From Yersinia alsatica (GTDB taxonomy: Bacteria > Pseudomonadota > Gammaproteobacteria > Enterobacterales > Enterobacteriaceae), in contig NZ_CABHWW010000023.1 in the NCBI RefSeq assembly GCF_902170305.1, positions 62,001 through 126,000 on the forward strand: a DNA stretch of 64,000 bases, in the 5' to 3' direction. The notes beneath the pieces are model-generated. The model was not told where the DNA came from and did no database searches. It saw nothing but the letters and a program-made list of their open reading frames with translations. The position numbers and the translations under genes are program-made. Below, piece by piece: positions 11,054 through 19,514 of the stretch (its first letter is position 1; each line of letters starts with the position of its first letter).

Positions 11054-11134
11054 ATGAAAATGACTGAAAATTTTCTCGACGAGTTATGTAGACTGGCTGC
11101 CATTATTAATGAGGCACGTGTACATGACTACTGA
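11054..11134 (+). CDS. yrbN: YrbN, 26-residue leader protein of deaD
   Basis: A 26-codon reading frame (starting [11 protein letters not shown], ending NEARVHDY) ends with TGA inside the deaD coding region, overlapping the deaD start by 11 bases. Both the sequence and the overlap match the small protein YrbN described upstream of deaD (csdA) in E. coli. Its translation probably couples to deaD translation and may bring ribosomes to the deaD start. No separate function is known to me. Confidence 0.85.
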   Translation: MKMTENFLDELCRLAAIINEARVHDY

Positions 11135-13100
11135 GCTTGAAACCTCTTTTGCTGATTTGGGGCTGTCTGCTCCTATTCTTTCCGCCCTTACTGCTTTGGG
11201 TTACGAAAAACCATCTCCAATTCAATTGGAATGTATTCCACACCTGTTGAACGGTCGCGATGTTCTTGGTATGGCGCAAACCGGTAGTGGTAAAACTGCT
11301 GCTTTCGGGCTTCCGCTGTTGCACAACATTGACCCAGAACTGAAAGCGCCACAGGTGCTGGTACTGGCTCCAACCCGTGAGTTGGCGATTCAGGTTGCTG
11401 AAGCATTAACTAGCTTCTCTAAAGATATTAAAGGCGTTAACGTTGTGGCCCTGTACGGCGGCCAACGTTATGACGTTCAATTACGCGCTTTGCGCCAGGG
11501 GCCACAAGTTGTTGTTGGCACCCCAGGTCGTCTGTTAGACCACCTGAAACGCGGTACCCTTAATCTGTCCAACCTGAAAGGTTTAGTGCTGGACGAAGCA
11601 GATGAAATGCTGCGCATGGGCTTTATCGAAGACGTCGAAAATATTTTGGCTCAGATCCCAGCTGAACATCAGACTGCGCTGTTCTCTGCGACTATGCCTG
11701 AAGCGATTCGCCGTATTACCCGTCGCTTTATGAAAGAGCCACAGGAAGTACGTATTCAGTCTAGCGTGACGACTCGCCCTGACATTAGCCAAGTTTACTG
11801 GAAAGTGGGCGGTGGCTATCGTAAAAACGAAGCACTGGTTCGTTTCCTTGAAGCTGAAGATTTTGATGCGGCGATCATTTTCGTCCGTACTAAAAACGCC
11901 ACTCTGGAAGTTGCAGAAGCCCTTGAGCGTAGCGGTTATAGCAGCGCTGCACTGAACGGCGACATGAACCAGGCCCTGCGTGAGCAGACTCTGGAACGTC
12001 TGAAAGATGGCCGTTTGGATATCCTGATTGCAACTGACGTTGCTGCACGTGGCTTGGACGTTGAGCGTATCAGCCTGGTTGTAAACTATGATATCCCTAT
12101 GGATTCAGAGTCTTACGTTCACCGTATCGGCCGTACCGGTCGTGCAGGTCGTGCTGGCCGTGCGTTACTGTTCGTTGAGAACCGTGAACGTCGTCTGTTG
12201 CAGAACATTGAACGTACCATGAAGCTGACTATCCCTGAAGTTGAGCTGCCAAATGCACAACTGCTGAGCGAGCGTCGTTTAGCTAAGTTTGCTGCTAAAG
12301 TTAGCCAACAGCTGGAAAGCAGTGATTTGGATATGTACCGTGCATTGCTGGCTAAATTGCAACCAGAAGAAGAGTTTGATATCGAAACTCTGGCTGCTGC
12401 ACTGCTGAAAATGGCACAGGGCGAACGTCCGCTGATCTTGCCACCAGAAGCTCCACGTCGTCCACAGCGCGAATTCAATTCTCGCGATGACCGTGGTAGC
12501 GATCGTGGCCGTGACCGTGATCGTGGTGACAGCCGTCGTGACAGCCGCCCTGACAGCCGTGATGGTGGCGAGCGCCCAGCACGTCGTGAACGTCGTGATG
12601 TTGGCGAAATGGAACTGTACCGCATTGAAGTGGGCCGTGATGATGGTGTTGAAGTTCGTCATATCGTTGGCGCTATCGCTAACGAAGGTGATATCAGCAG
12701 CCGTTATATCGGTAACATCAAGCTGTTTGCTTCCCACTCAACTATCGAGCTGCCAAAAGGCATGCCGGGTGAAATGTTATCTCACTTCACCCGTACCCGT
12801 ATCCTGAACAAGCCGCTGAACATGCAGCTGTTGGGTGATGCACAGCCACATGAGCGCCGTGAGCGTCCAGCTGGCGGTAACGGTGGTGAGCGTCGTGGCG
12901 GTGGCCGTTCATTCGGTGGCGAACGTCGTGATGGTGCCGGTGCTCCTCCTCGTCGTTCATTCGGCAGCGATCGTGCTCCAGCCGCTGGTGGCGAGCGTCG
13001 TCCACCACGTGATGCTCAACGTTCATCTGCACCACGTCGTGATGATGCCGCTGCACCTGCTGCTCCAGCACCAGCGCGTCGTCGTTTCGGTGATGCATAA
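11124..13100 (+). CDS. deaD: DeaD (CsdA), cold-shock DEAD-box RNA helicase
   Basis: DeaD unwinds RNA structure in 50S ribosome biogenesis and mRNA decay at low temperature. The 658-residue protein has the ordered helicase motifs: Q motif (SPIQ), motif I AQTGSGKT (near 50), PTRELA, DEAD (near 158), SAT, and [10 protein letters not shown] in the second RecA domain. The middle holds a dimerisation/RNA-binding part ([20 protein letters not shown], about 500-560). The tail is Arg/Gly/Asp-rich and low in complexity, richer in GGERR-type repeats than in E. coli. I choose ATG 11124 (MTTELETSF), the family start, over the upstream in-frame ATG 11109 that lies inside yrbN. Confidence 0.97.
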   Translation: MTTELETSFADLGLSAPILSALTALGYEKPSPIQLECIPHLLNGRDVLGMAQTGSGKTAAFGLPLLHNIDPELKAPQVLVLAPTRELAIQVAEALTSFSKDIKGVNVVALYGGQRYDVQLRALRQGPQVVVGTPGRLLDHLKRGTLNLSNLKGLVLDEADEMLRMGFIEDVENILAQIPAEHQTALFSATMPEAIRRITRRFMKEPQEVRIQSSVTTRPDISQVYWKVGGGYRKNEALVRFLEAEDFDAAIIFVRTKNATLEVAEALERSGYSSAALNGDMNQALREQTLERLKDGRLDILIATDVAARGLDVERISLVVNYDIPMDSESYVHRIGRTGRAGRAGRALLFVENRERRLLQNIERTMKLTIPEVELPNAQLLSERRLAKFAAKVSQQLESSDLDMYRALLAKLQPEEEFDIETLAAALLKMAQGERPLILPPEAPRRPQREFNSRDDRGSDRGRDRDRGDSRRDSRPDSRDGGERPARRERRDVGEMELYRIEVGRDDGVEVRHIVGAIANEGDISSRYIGNIKLFASHSTIELPKGMPGEMLSHFTRTRILNKPLNMQLLGDAQPHERRERPAGGNGGERRGGGRSFGGERRDGAGAPPRRSFGSDRAPAAGGERRPPRDAQRSSAPRRDDAAAPAAPAPARRRFGDA

Positions 13101-13105
13101 GTCTT

Positions 13106-13163
13106 AGTCATCTCTGATGATTAAACATAAAAACCAGCCTTCAGGCTGGTTTTTTTATGTCTG
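13106..13163 (+). repeat. Direct repeat copy 1 with the deaD terminator
   Basis: This 58-bp copy starts just after the deaD stop and contains a strong Rho-independent terminator at 13131-13156 (stem aaaccagcct/aggctggttt, then T run). An almost identical 57-bp copy lies at 13957-14013. They differ by one base deletion near the left end and by one A-to-G change in the terminator loop. The two copies bracket the toxin-antitoxin cassette. Confidence 0.95.
13131..13156 (+). terminator. deaD terminator
   Basis: A 10-bp stem aaaccagcct/aggctggttt with a 2-base loop is followed by a T tract. It should end the deaD transcript. Confidence 0.93.
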
Positions 13164-13256
13164 ATTTTACCGTTATATAGAGGTTGTTCTTTGTTTTGCT
13201 CATGCGCATTTGTTAATTTGAGCCACCGATAGATACCATCAAAGTAAACCAATAGG

Positions 13257-13290
13257 TTGACATTATGGCAAGGATGGCCAAAATTATAAA
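13257..13290 (+). promoter_or_regulatory. Candidate promoter of the toxin-antitoxin cassette
   Basis: A perfect -35 hexamer TTGACA (13257-13262) is followed 17-20 bp later by AT-rich candidate -10 sequence (aaaattataaa). Transcription would then begin near 13295, upstream of the TTG start at 13324. The -10 match is poor. Confidence 0.4.
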
Positions 13291-13323
13291 CGGCGAAAAA
13301 ACTTTCCTATCAGGCTGTTAGGC

Positions 13324-13632
13324 TTGGCAAGAAGAGAGTTAAGCAACTTAGATGCAATAAATCGAGCCGAGTTCTTAGCCGCTATTGATGACTTTGAACG
13401 TTATGGACCCGCTTCTGGTATTCCAAAAGTGGAGAAGGTTGAGGGCAATATGTATGAGCTTAAAGCCCAGAGTAGAAGCCATTGGCTTCGAGGGTTTTAT
13501 TTTCATTACTTTGATGGCCTCTACGTTATTACTCATATATTTGCAAAGAAAACCAATAAAGCACCAGACTCTAGCAAAGCACTTGGATTACGTAGATACC
13601 AAGACTTCCTTCGAGCACAGCTTGAGAAGTAA
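13324..13632 (+). CDS. RelE/HigB-type toxin (Gp49-like), possibly N-terminally damaged
   Basis: The 102-residue protein resembles phage-derived Gp49-like/HigB toxins, which are ribosome-dependent mRNA endonucleases of type II systems. The core YELKAQSRSHWLRGFYFHYFDGLYVITHIFAKKTNKAP pattern (in part: Y-E-L, F-Y-F, FAKKT-K-P) is the family signature. The gene is directly followed by an Xre-type antitoxin, the toxin-first order of higBA. The start is uncertain: the only usable in-frame start is TTG 13324 with a weak Shine-Dalgarno. A different frame has ATG 13265 giving 18 codons (MARMAKIINGEKTFLSGC) that end at 13321, just where this frame starts. Joining the two by one base would give a longer, more usual N-terminus. 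The toxin may therefore be frameshifted. Confidence 0.7.
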   Translation: MARRELSNLDAINRAEFLAAIDDFERYGPASGIPKVEKVEGNMYELKAQSRSHWLRGFYFHYFDGLYVITHIFAKKTNKAPDSSKALGLRRYQDFLRAQLEK

Positions 13633-13655
13633 ATTAGCTATAAAAAGAGGTGGTT

Positions 13656-13967
13656 ATGAAAAGTGATCTGGAACTGCACTCTTGGGATGATGTTCGAGCT
13701 GAGCTTTTGCAAGACGAAGAGACCGCAAAAGCCTATGCCATTGTGATGCAACGTAAGACACTGCTTAATAACTTAATCGAAGTGAGAAAATCCAAGCAGT
13801 TGACGCAAGTTGATATTGCGAAGCGTATTGGTGTAAGCCGGCAGGCGATAAGCAAATTCGAAAAAGGTGAGTCTTCCCCAACGATTGATACCCTTATTGG
13901 CTACGCTACTGCCATGGATATAGACTTCGTTGCAAATATGAAGAAAATATTTGTTCAGTCATCTTGA
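13656..13967 (+). CDS. Xre/HigA-type antitoxin
   Basis: The 103-residue protein has a helix-turn-helix domain of the Xre/Cro type at about residues 38-92 (LTQVDIAKRIGVSRQAISKFEKG). It should neutralise the preceding toxin and repress the cassette promoter. ATG 13656 follows agagg with good spacing, 23 bp after the toxin stop. The last codons and the TGA stop lie inside the second copy of the 58-bp direct repeat, so the cassette ends on the repeat boundary. The base composition is more AT-rich than in the neighbouring genes, which fits acquired DNA. Confidence 0.85.
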   Translation: MKSDLELHSWDDVRAELLQDEETAKAYAIVMQRKTLLNNLIEVRKSKQLTQVDIAKRIGVSRQAISKFEKGESSPTIDTLIGYATAMDIDFVANMKKIFVQSS

Positions 13968-14013
13968 TGATTAAACATAAAAACCAGCCTTCGGGCTGGT
14001 TTTTTTATGTCTG
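13957..14013 (+). repeat. Direct repeat copy 2 with terminator
   Basis: This is the 57-bp second copy of the repeat at 13106-13163. It supplies the 3' end of the antitoxin gene and a terminator at 13981-14006 (stem aaaccagcct/gggctggttt). The copies are far more alike than expected by chance, so the cassette probably arrived with, or caused, a duplication of the deaD terminator region. Confidence 0.95.
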
Positions 14014-14035
14014 CGACATTCAATTCAACAACAGA

Positions 14036-15079
14036 TTACAGGCGTTCAGCTGATTGCAAATCTGGTTGCAAACTGGCGACAATCTCAAATGAATGCAAGC
14101 GAGCTTGATGGTCAAAAATCTGGCCATTTACCATCAGTTCATCAGCCTGGGTTTCTCGCAATAATGACTGAAGGCCGTGCCGGACTTTGCTTTTGTCACC
14201 AATGATGGATAGGCGCAGCGCCTGATCAACACCAAACTGTTCGGCTGGCGAACAGATGGTCTCCATATCTTCAACTGGTGGTGGTAGCTGGCCCGGTGTC
14301 CCACGGCGCAGGTTAACAAACTGCTGCTGCATCGAGGTGAATAGGAAGCGGGCGTCACGTTCGCTGTCTGCGGCCACAACATTCACGCAGACAATGGCAT
14401 AAGGCTTGGACAACTGGGCTGATGGCTTGAAGTTTTCCCGGTACAATTTCAGCGCCTGGAACAACATGTCTGGAGCAAAATGCGAAGCAAAAGCAAAGGG
14501 CAGGCCCATGGCTGCAGCCAGTTGCGCGCTATACAGGCTAGATCCCAGTAACCATAGTGGAACATGCAAACCTTGGCCGGGGACAGCTTGCACCGCTTGT
14601 CCGGGTTGCACTTCTGCAAAGTAAGCTTGCAGTTCACGAACATCTGATGGGAAGTTATCTACCTCGCCAGATAGATGGCGACGCAAAGCCATCATCGTGC
14701 GCTGATCACTGCCGGGAGCCCGGCCAAGGCCGAGGTCGATGCGATCAGGATAGAGCGAGGCGAGGGTACCAAACTGTTCGGCAATGACCAATGGCGAATG
14801 GTTAGGCAGCATAACTCCACCGGAACCCACTCGAATGGTGCTGGTGCCACCGGCAATATAGCCAATCAGTACTGACGTCGCGGCACTGGCAATGCCGGTC
14901 ATATTATGATGTTCAGCCAGCCAGTAGCGGTGATATCCCCACTTTTCAGCATGTTGAGCCAGATCCAGCGAGGCATGAAATGCATCTCGCGGAGTTTTAC
15001 CCTCGGCTATGGGGGATAAATCGAGTACAGAAAGCGGTACAGGCTTGTTATTAGCCACAGATACATTGTTATCAGTCAT
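14036..15079 (-). CDS. yhbW: YhbW, luciferase-like flavin-dependent monooxygenase
   Basis: The 347-residue protein belongs to the bacterial luciferase-like (LLM) flavin-dependent monooxygenases, TIM-barrel enzymes that use reduced FMN. Conserved blocks [35 protein letters not shown] and [13 protein letters not shown] (in part) match E. coli YhbW. Its substrate is unknown. I choose ATG 15079 ([10 protein letters not shown]), which has a GGA 7 bases upstream; two in-frame ATGs further upstream would add 4 or 16 residues. In E. coli the gene follows deaD and mtr. Here mtr is missing and the toxin-antitoxin cassette takes its place. Confidence 0.88.
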   Translation of the reverse strand: MTDNNVSVANNKPVPLSVLDLSPIAEGKTPRDAFHASLDLAQHAEKWGYHRYWLAEHHNMTGIASAATSVLIGYIAGGTSTIRVGSGGVMLPNHSPLVIAEQFGTLASLYPDRIDLGLGRAPGSDQRTMMALRRHLSGEVDNFPSDVRELQAYFAEVQPGQAVQAVPGQGLHVPLWLLGSSLYSAQLAAAMGLPFAFASHFAPDMLFQALKLYRENFKPSAQLSKPYAIVCVNVVAADSERDARFLFTSMQQQFVNLRRGTPGQLPPPVEDMETICSPAEQFGVDQALRLSIIGDKSKVRHGLQSLLRETQADELMVNGQIFDHQARLHSFEIVASLQPDLQSAERL

Positions 15080-15289
15080 AGAATCGTCCATCTTAATCTC
15101 ATGTCGAGTCGCTTGAAGGGCGAACACATTAATTTACAAACATATTTTTGAAGCTATATTGGGTTATAACCGCATTTATTCGCGTACAAAAAATGACATA
15201 AAATGCAAAGCTATTACCTATAGCAGCATAATATAAATAGTGAGTGCCGAAGGGGTAATAAATGCGGCGATTAAAGGACTATTAAACCT

Positions 15290-16261
15290 ATGAAGAAAAA
15301 AACGTTATTTACCCTGCTGTTAGTGGTCGTGGTGATCTCCATGGCGGTGCTATTCCGGGCCCATAACCAAAACCTGTTATTGCAGGGCGAAGTGGATGCA
15401 CCGGAAGTTATTGTGTCGTCAAAAGCCAAAGGCCGGGTGATTGAACGCCATGTGGAACGTGGCGATGACGTTAAAGCCGGGCAATTGTTGATCACGTTAG
15501 AAAGCCCGGAACTGATGGCCCAATTAGCTGGGTTGGAAGCGGCTCGTGATCAAGCTCAGGCGCAGTTGGATGAATCGCTGCATGGCACGCGAGAAGAGAG
15601 CATCCGCAATTTAAGGGCCAGTTTGGCACAGGCGCAGGCAGAATATGAGAATGCGCTCCATACCTATAACCGCAATAATAGTGTGGCGGCTAAAGGGTTT
15701 ATTTCTGCCTCTGAATTGGAAGATTCACGCCGCGCCAAAGATACTGCCTATCAGCAGGTTCAGGCCGCTAAGGCTAATTTGGATGAAGGTTTGCATGGCG
15801 ATCGCGTTGAGTTACGTGATAAATACGCTGCTGCTGTTCGTCAGGCCGAAGAAGATTTAGCGCAATTGAAAGCACAAACCGACGATTTACAGGTGCGCGC
15901 CCCGGTCGCCGGTGAAGTTGGCCCGATCCCGGCGGAAGTTGGTGAATTGCTCAATGCCTCCAGCCCGTTACTCACATTAATTCGCCTGCCGCAGGCTTAT
16001 TTTGTCTTTAACTTGCGTGAAGATATTCTGGCTGATGTGCGCAAGGGGGATAAAATTTCACTGCGCGTACCGGCTTTGAAAGATAAAGAAATTATGGCCG
16101 AAGTGCGCTATATCGCCCCGTTGGGGGACTATGCCACCAAGCGCGCAACCCGCGCCACCGGTGATTTTGATCTGAAAACCTTTGAAGTTCGCCTCTATCC
16201 TGCGGAACCTGTTGAGGGTCTGCGACCAGGAATGAGCGCGCTCTGGCAGTGGAAAGAGTAA
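15290..16261 (+). CDS. HlyD-family membrane-fusion protein
   Basis: The 323-residue protein is a periplasmic adaptor of the HlyD/EmrA type. It has one N-terminal membrane anchor (about 5-22), a biotinyl-lipoyl-like half (VSSKAKGRVIERHVERGDDVKAG in part), a coiled-coil hairpin (about 80-190, rich in Ala/Gln/Glu) and a beta-barrel region (about 200-320). It links an inner-membrane exporter to an outer-membrane channel. It is the first gene of a three-gene operon; the stop codon abuts the GTG of the next gene. A very short frame (MRRLKDY) lies just upstream at 15261-15284 and may be chance. No outer-membrane channel gene is nearby. Confidence 0.88.
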   Translation: MKKKTLFTLLLVVVVISMAVLFRAHNQNLLLQGEVDAPEVIVSSKAKGRVIERHVERGDDVKAGQLLITLESPELMAQLAGLEAARDQAQAQLDESLHGTREESIRNLRASLAQAQAEYENALHTYNRNNSVAAKGFISASELEDSRRAKDTAYQQVQAAKANLDEGLHGDRVELRDKYAAAVRQAEEDLAQLKAQTDDLQVRAPVAGEVGPIPAEVGELLNASSPLLTLIRLPQAYFVFNLREDILADVRKGDKISLRVPALKDKEIMAEVRYIAPLGDYATKRATRATGDFDLKTFEVRLYPAEPVEGLRPGMSALWQWKE

Positions 16262-17431
16262 GTGGCAAAGGTCAGAGGCAGAGTCATCGACAGAATACAG
16301 GCTGGCTGGCGCTGTTTTAGTCGCTATTTTGGTCAGGAAACCCGTTCGGCATTTCGCAGCCCGGTGTTTCACTGGCTCAGTTGGTGCTTCCCACTGTTGC
16401 TGTTTATCTTAATCAGTAGCAATTTTTCTGAAGGGACTTTGCTGGATTTACCGGTTTCAGTGGTCGATAACGACCATTCGCCGCTATCCAGATCATTGAT
16501 TCGCAAGCTGGATGCTGGCTCTCACGCGCATGTCGTGACCTATGAGGGCGGATTAGATGAAGCCCTGCGCCGTCTGCGTAGCGCACAAGATTATGCCTTA
16601 CTTTATATTCCAACTGATTTTGAAGCTGATGCTCTGGCAGGCCGTCAGCCCAGCATCGTGCTGTATTACAATGCACTGTTTTATGGGGCTGGTTTATATT
16701 CCACGCAAGACTTCAGTGGTTTGATAACCGAAGCCAATACCACTTTCCGCACTATTATTGCTGGCGAAATGGGGGAAACCTTACCACCGCTGGCCAATGT
16801 GACGCTCTCTTATGGCAGTTTGTTCAATGCCAGTGGCAGCTATATCTATTATCAGCAGTTTGCCGCCACTATCCATTTATTGCAGCTATTCGTGATCACC
16901 TGGATGATTTATGTTTTGGCTCGCAGTAAAGCATTATTGACCGCCAAACCTTTCAGCTTGGCGCTGCTGGGCAAATTGGCACCTTATACCCTGTTTTTTA
17001 CCACGTTATTGATGGTAGAGATTGCGATGCTGGTGGGGTTCTTTGGGGCTAGAGTCAGTGGCAATCCGCTATTTATGCCCCTGATTGGCTTCTTTTATGT
17101 CATGGCTGCCCAGAGCATTGGGGTGTTGCTCTTCACATTTACCAGTAGCGCAATTACTGCCTACAGCTTGATTGGGATTATCGTCAGTATCGCGTTAACC
17201 TTTTCTGGTATGGCGGTGCCTGAGCTGTCGATGCCATTACCCGCTCGTATTATTTCCAATATTGAACCACTGACCCATGCGCTCTATGCCATGTTTGATG
17301 TGTTCCTGCGCCAGGTACCGGCCAGTGCTATTTTCAGCGTCTGTGCCATTTTGCTGGTTTACCCGCTGGTCATTTCTCTGCTGGTACGTAATCGCCTGCT
17401 GATCCGGCTGCAAAAGCAGGAGACTATCTGA
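16262..17431 (+). CDS. ABC-2 type permease, first of pair
   Basis: The 389-residue protein has the ABC-2 permease layout: one N-terminal membrane helix (about 35-53), a large periplasmic loop (about 55-200, with VVDNDHSPLSRSLIRKL), then five or six membrane segments to the C-terminus. The family exports drugs, polysaccharides or lipids together with an ATPase. The GTG start directly follows the adaptor stop codon, and its stop overlaps the next ATG by one base (tgatg). No nucleotide-binding gene is present in this operon, which is odd for an ABC system. Confidence 0.85.
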   Translation: MAKVRGRVIDRIQAGWRCFSRYFGQETRSAFRSPVFHWLSWCFPLLLFILISSNFSEGTLLDLPVSVVDNDHSPLSRSLIRKLDAGSHAHVVTYEGGLDEALRRLRSAQDYALLYIPTDFEADALAGRQPSIVLYYNALFYGAGLYSTQDFSGLITEANTTFRTIIAGEMGETLPPLANVTLSYGSLFNASGSYIYYQQFAATIHLLQLFVITWMIYVLARSKALLTAKPFSLALLGKLAPYTLFFTTLLMVEIAMLVGFFGARVSGNPLFMPLIGFFYVMAAQSIGVLLFTFTSSAITAYSLIGIIVSIALTFSGMAVPELSMPLPARIISNIEPLTHALYAMFDVFLRQVPASAIFSVCAILLVYPLVISLLVRNRLLIRLQKQETI

Positions 17432-18588
17432 TGAACAGTGGCTTAAAGAGCTATTGGCAGACATTCAGCCGGGTGTTGATGGGGATGCTGGAAAAGCCTA
17501 TGTGGCTGATGCTGTTGGTATCACTGTGCGTGATGAGTATGGTATATGCCAATCGTACTGTGTGGGATCTGCCGGTGGCGGTAGTGGATCAAGACCATAG
17601 CACCGCCAGCCGCCAGTTGATTCGCCAGTTAGATGCCACCTCGAAAATTTCCATCAAAACTTATGACAATTTGCCGGATGCTCAGCGGGATCTGGCGTGG
17701 CGGAAATTATTTGCAGTGATCATAATGCCGACGGATCTGGAGAAAAAGATCCTCAATGGCGAAAGTATTGTGATCCCGGTTTATGGCGATGCCACTAACC
17801 GTCTGGCTAACGGGCAGATCCAGCAGGATGTGGTCGCCGCTTATCAACAATTATTGAATGAATATAACAGCGGTTTGTTATTACGCAGTGGCTTTACTCC
17901 CGGTCAGGCGGAAGTGCTGTTAACCCCGATTCGCGGGCAGATTCTGGAGGTATTTAACCCCGGAATCAGCTTTGCCGCCATCATTTTCCCCGGCCTGTTG
18001 GTCATGTTGTTGCAACACTCATTATTGATTGCCTGTGTGCGCGTCAGTATCGCCATGAAGAGTGCACCGTCGGGGAAACCGTCGATTCCCGTTTATCTGG
18101 GCGGGCTTTCTGCACTGCTCCCTATCTGGTTATTTTTATCGATTGTGTTGTTTGTGCTGTGGCCGTGGCTATTGGGCTATCGCCAGACAGCATCAATTCC
18201 CGAGGTGCTGCTGTTGACCTTCCCATTCTTGCTGGCGGTGCTGGGGTTGGGCAAGCTGGTGACTGAGTGTCTGCGCAGTGTTGAAATGATCTATCTGACA
18301 CTTTCATTTGTCACCATGCCGATTTTTTACATCTCTGGCACGATTTGGCCGCTACAGGCGATGCCGGGGTGGGTGCGGGCTATCTCTTCCATGCTTCCCT
18401 CAACTTGGGCGACTAAAGCTATTGCTGGGGTCAATCAGATGGGGCTGTCCCTGCGAGATGTGGTGGGCGATATGCTGATTTTATTATTGTTAGGCGCAAT
18501 TTATACCTTGATCGGGATTAGCGTGGGAGTATTACGTAACCGTGTGGAGTTGCGGGCATTGCTGCGAGGGAAATCGGCGGTCAAATAA
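17431..18588 (+). CDS. ABC-2 type permease, second of pair
   Basis: The 385-residue protein is a diverged paralogue of the preceding permease, with the same periplasmic-loop motif (VVDQDHSTASRQLIRQL) and the same number of predicted membrane segments. The pair could form a heterodimer. The related YhiI-YhhJ genes of E. coli are next to the double ATPase RbbA; here no ATPase follows. The next gene is ubiV on the other strand, so the ATPase must come from elsewhere or be absent. Confidence 0.85.
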   Translation: MNSGLKSYWQTFSRVLMGMLEKPMWLMLLVSLCVMSMVYANRTVWDLPVAVVDQDHSTASRQLIRQLDATSKISIKTYDNLPDAQRDLAWRKLFAVIIMPTDLEKKILNGESIVIPVYGDATNRLANGQIQQDVVAAYQQLLNEYNSGLLLRSGFTPGQAEVLLTPIRGQILEVFNPGISFAAIIFPGLLVMLLQHSLLIACVRVSIAMKSAPSGKPSIPVYLGGLSALLPIWLFLSIVLFVLWPWLLGYRQTASIPEVLLLTFPFLLAVLGLGKLVTECLRSVEMIYLTLSFVTMPIFYISGTIWPLQAMPGWVRAISSMLPSTWATKAIAGVNQMGLSLRDVVGDMLILLLLGAIYTLIGISVGVLRNRVELRALLRGKSAVK

Positions 18589-18594
18589 TTAAAA

Positions 18595-18618
18595 ACCGGG
18601 CGAGATACTGCGCCCGGT
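18595..18618 (-). terminator. Terminator between the permease operon and ubiV
   Basis: The stem accgggcg/cgcccggt has an 8-base loop. On the minus strand it is followed by TTTTTAATTATTT, so it is a good terminator for ubiUV. On the plus strand no T run follows, but the stem may still stabilise the permease mRNA end. Confidence 0.8.
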
Positions 18619-18624
18619 AACGTG

Positions 18625-19503
18625 CTAGGGAACTAACTCTAATCCGGCAAGCCGTCGCCAGTAGCCGTTGCAATCTGCTTTATCCGCCAGAGTCAGCGGG
18701 TTCAACCCCAACTCATTCGCCCGGAATTGGTCAATCACTGCCAGCGTCTCGATGCTTTGCGGTGAAAGACGAACAATATCCACTAAGCCTTGCATGGAAA
18801 TCAGAGAGTTACCGAGGTTATAGCAGTAGCCACTTTGGGTCTGAATGCCATTAAGAATGAAGACTTGCTGGTCTTCTTGCGAGAGCACCGGCCGCCCTTG
18901 CGGATACTTAATGCAGCAGGTTTCACATTCATCTTTGGCCCGATCTTCTGAACGCGCAGTAAAACAGCGGGCAGAATAAGCTAGCGGGAGATGGCCATAG
19001 CCCATCACTTCCACCTCAAACTGATTGCGGAAACCCAACTCTTCACACTGTTGCAGCACATTCGCCAGCCAGTCGCGGGAGAGTTCAACCGGCATACACC
19101 AACGCATCATGCCCTGACGGTGTAAAATGCGCAGGGTATAGGCGTTGTAGCAATTCAGGGCATGACCCGCGACAAACGGCAAACCGCGCTCCGCAGCCAT
19201 ATTCACTGCACCCAAATCGTTAGCTTCCAGCAAGAATTCGCCATTTTCCACATAGCGCTTGAGCTCATTTAACTCTGATGGTGCTTGCAGCAGCGCCAAG
19301 GTGGAAATCACCACTTGCTTGCCGCTGGCGGCAACTTCTTTGGCGAGAGCCAGCCAATCACCAACCTTCATTTCGCGGCGTTTGGTACAAACATTCTCAC
19401 CAAGATAAATAATATCGGCGCTGCTGTCGGCTGCGGCCTGATAAAAAGCTTCAATATCGGTTTTTGGCCAGTAATAGAGTACTGCGCCTAAGGCGTACTT
19501 CAT
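18625..19503 (-). CDS. ubiV: UbiV, O2-independent ubiquinone hydroxylation protein
   Basis: UbiV is a U32-peptidase-like iron-sulfur protein that works with UbiU and UbiT in O2-independent ubiquinone synthesis. The 292-residue protein keeps the four cysteines that hold the 4Fe-4S cluster in E. coli UbiV: Cys39, Cys180, Cys193 and Cys197 (the last two in ECETCC). The start is ATG 19503 (MKYALGAVLYYW), 12 bp after the ubiU stop region, with ggagg-like sequence upstream. An in-frame upstream start would overlap ubiU. It forms an operon with ubiU. Confidence 0.95.
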   Translation of the reverse strand: MKYALGAVLYYWPKTDIEAFYQAAADSSADIIYLGENVCTKRREMKVGDWLALAKEVAASGKQVVISTLALLQAPSELNELKRYVENGEFLLEANDLGAVNMAAERGLPFVAGHALNCYNAYTLRILHRQGMMRWCMPVELSRDWLANVLQQCEELGFRNQFEVEVMGYGHLPLAYSARCFTARSEDRAKDECETCCIKYPQGRPVLSQEDQQVFILNGIQTQSGYCYNLGNSLISMQGLVDIVRLSPQSIETLAVIDQFRANELGLNPLTLADKADCNGYWRRLAGLELVP

Positions 19504-19514
19504 GTTTCCTCCGG

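Noticed and set aside
12487-13107. Overlapping frames in the deaD tail
   Set aside because: They result from the low-complexity Arg/Gly/Asp-rich coding region read in other frames.
15261-15284. Seven-codon frame MRRLKDY before the adaptor gene
   Set aside because: It is too short to support, and no conserved leader-peptide type is recognised.
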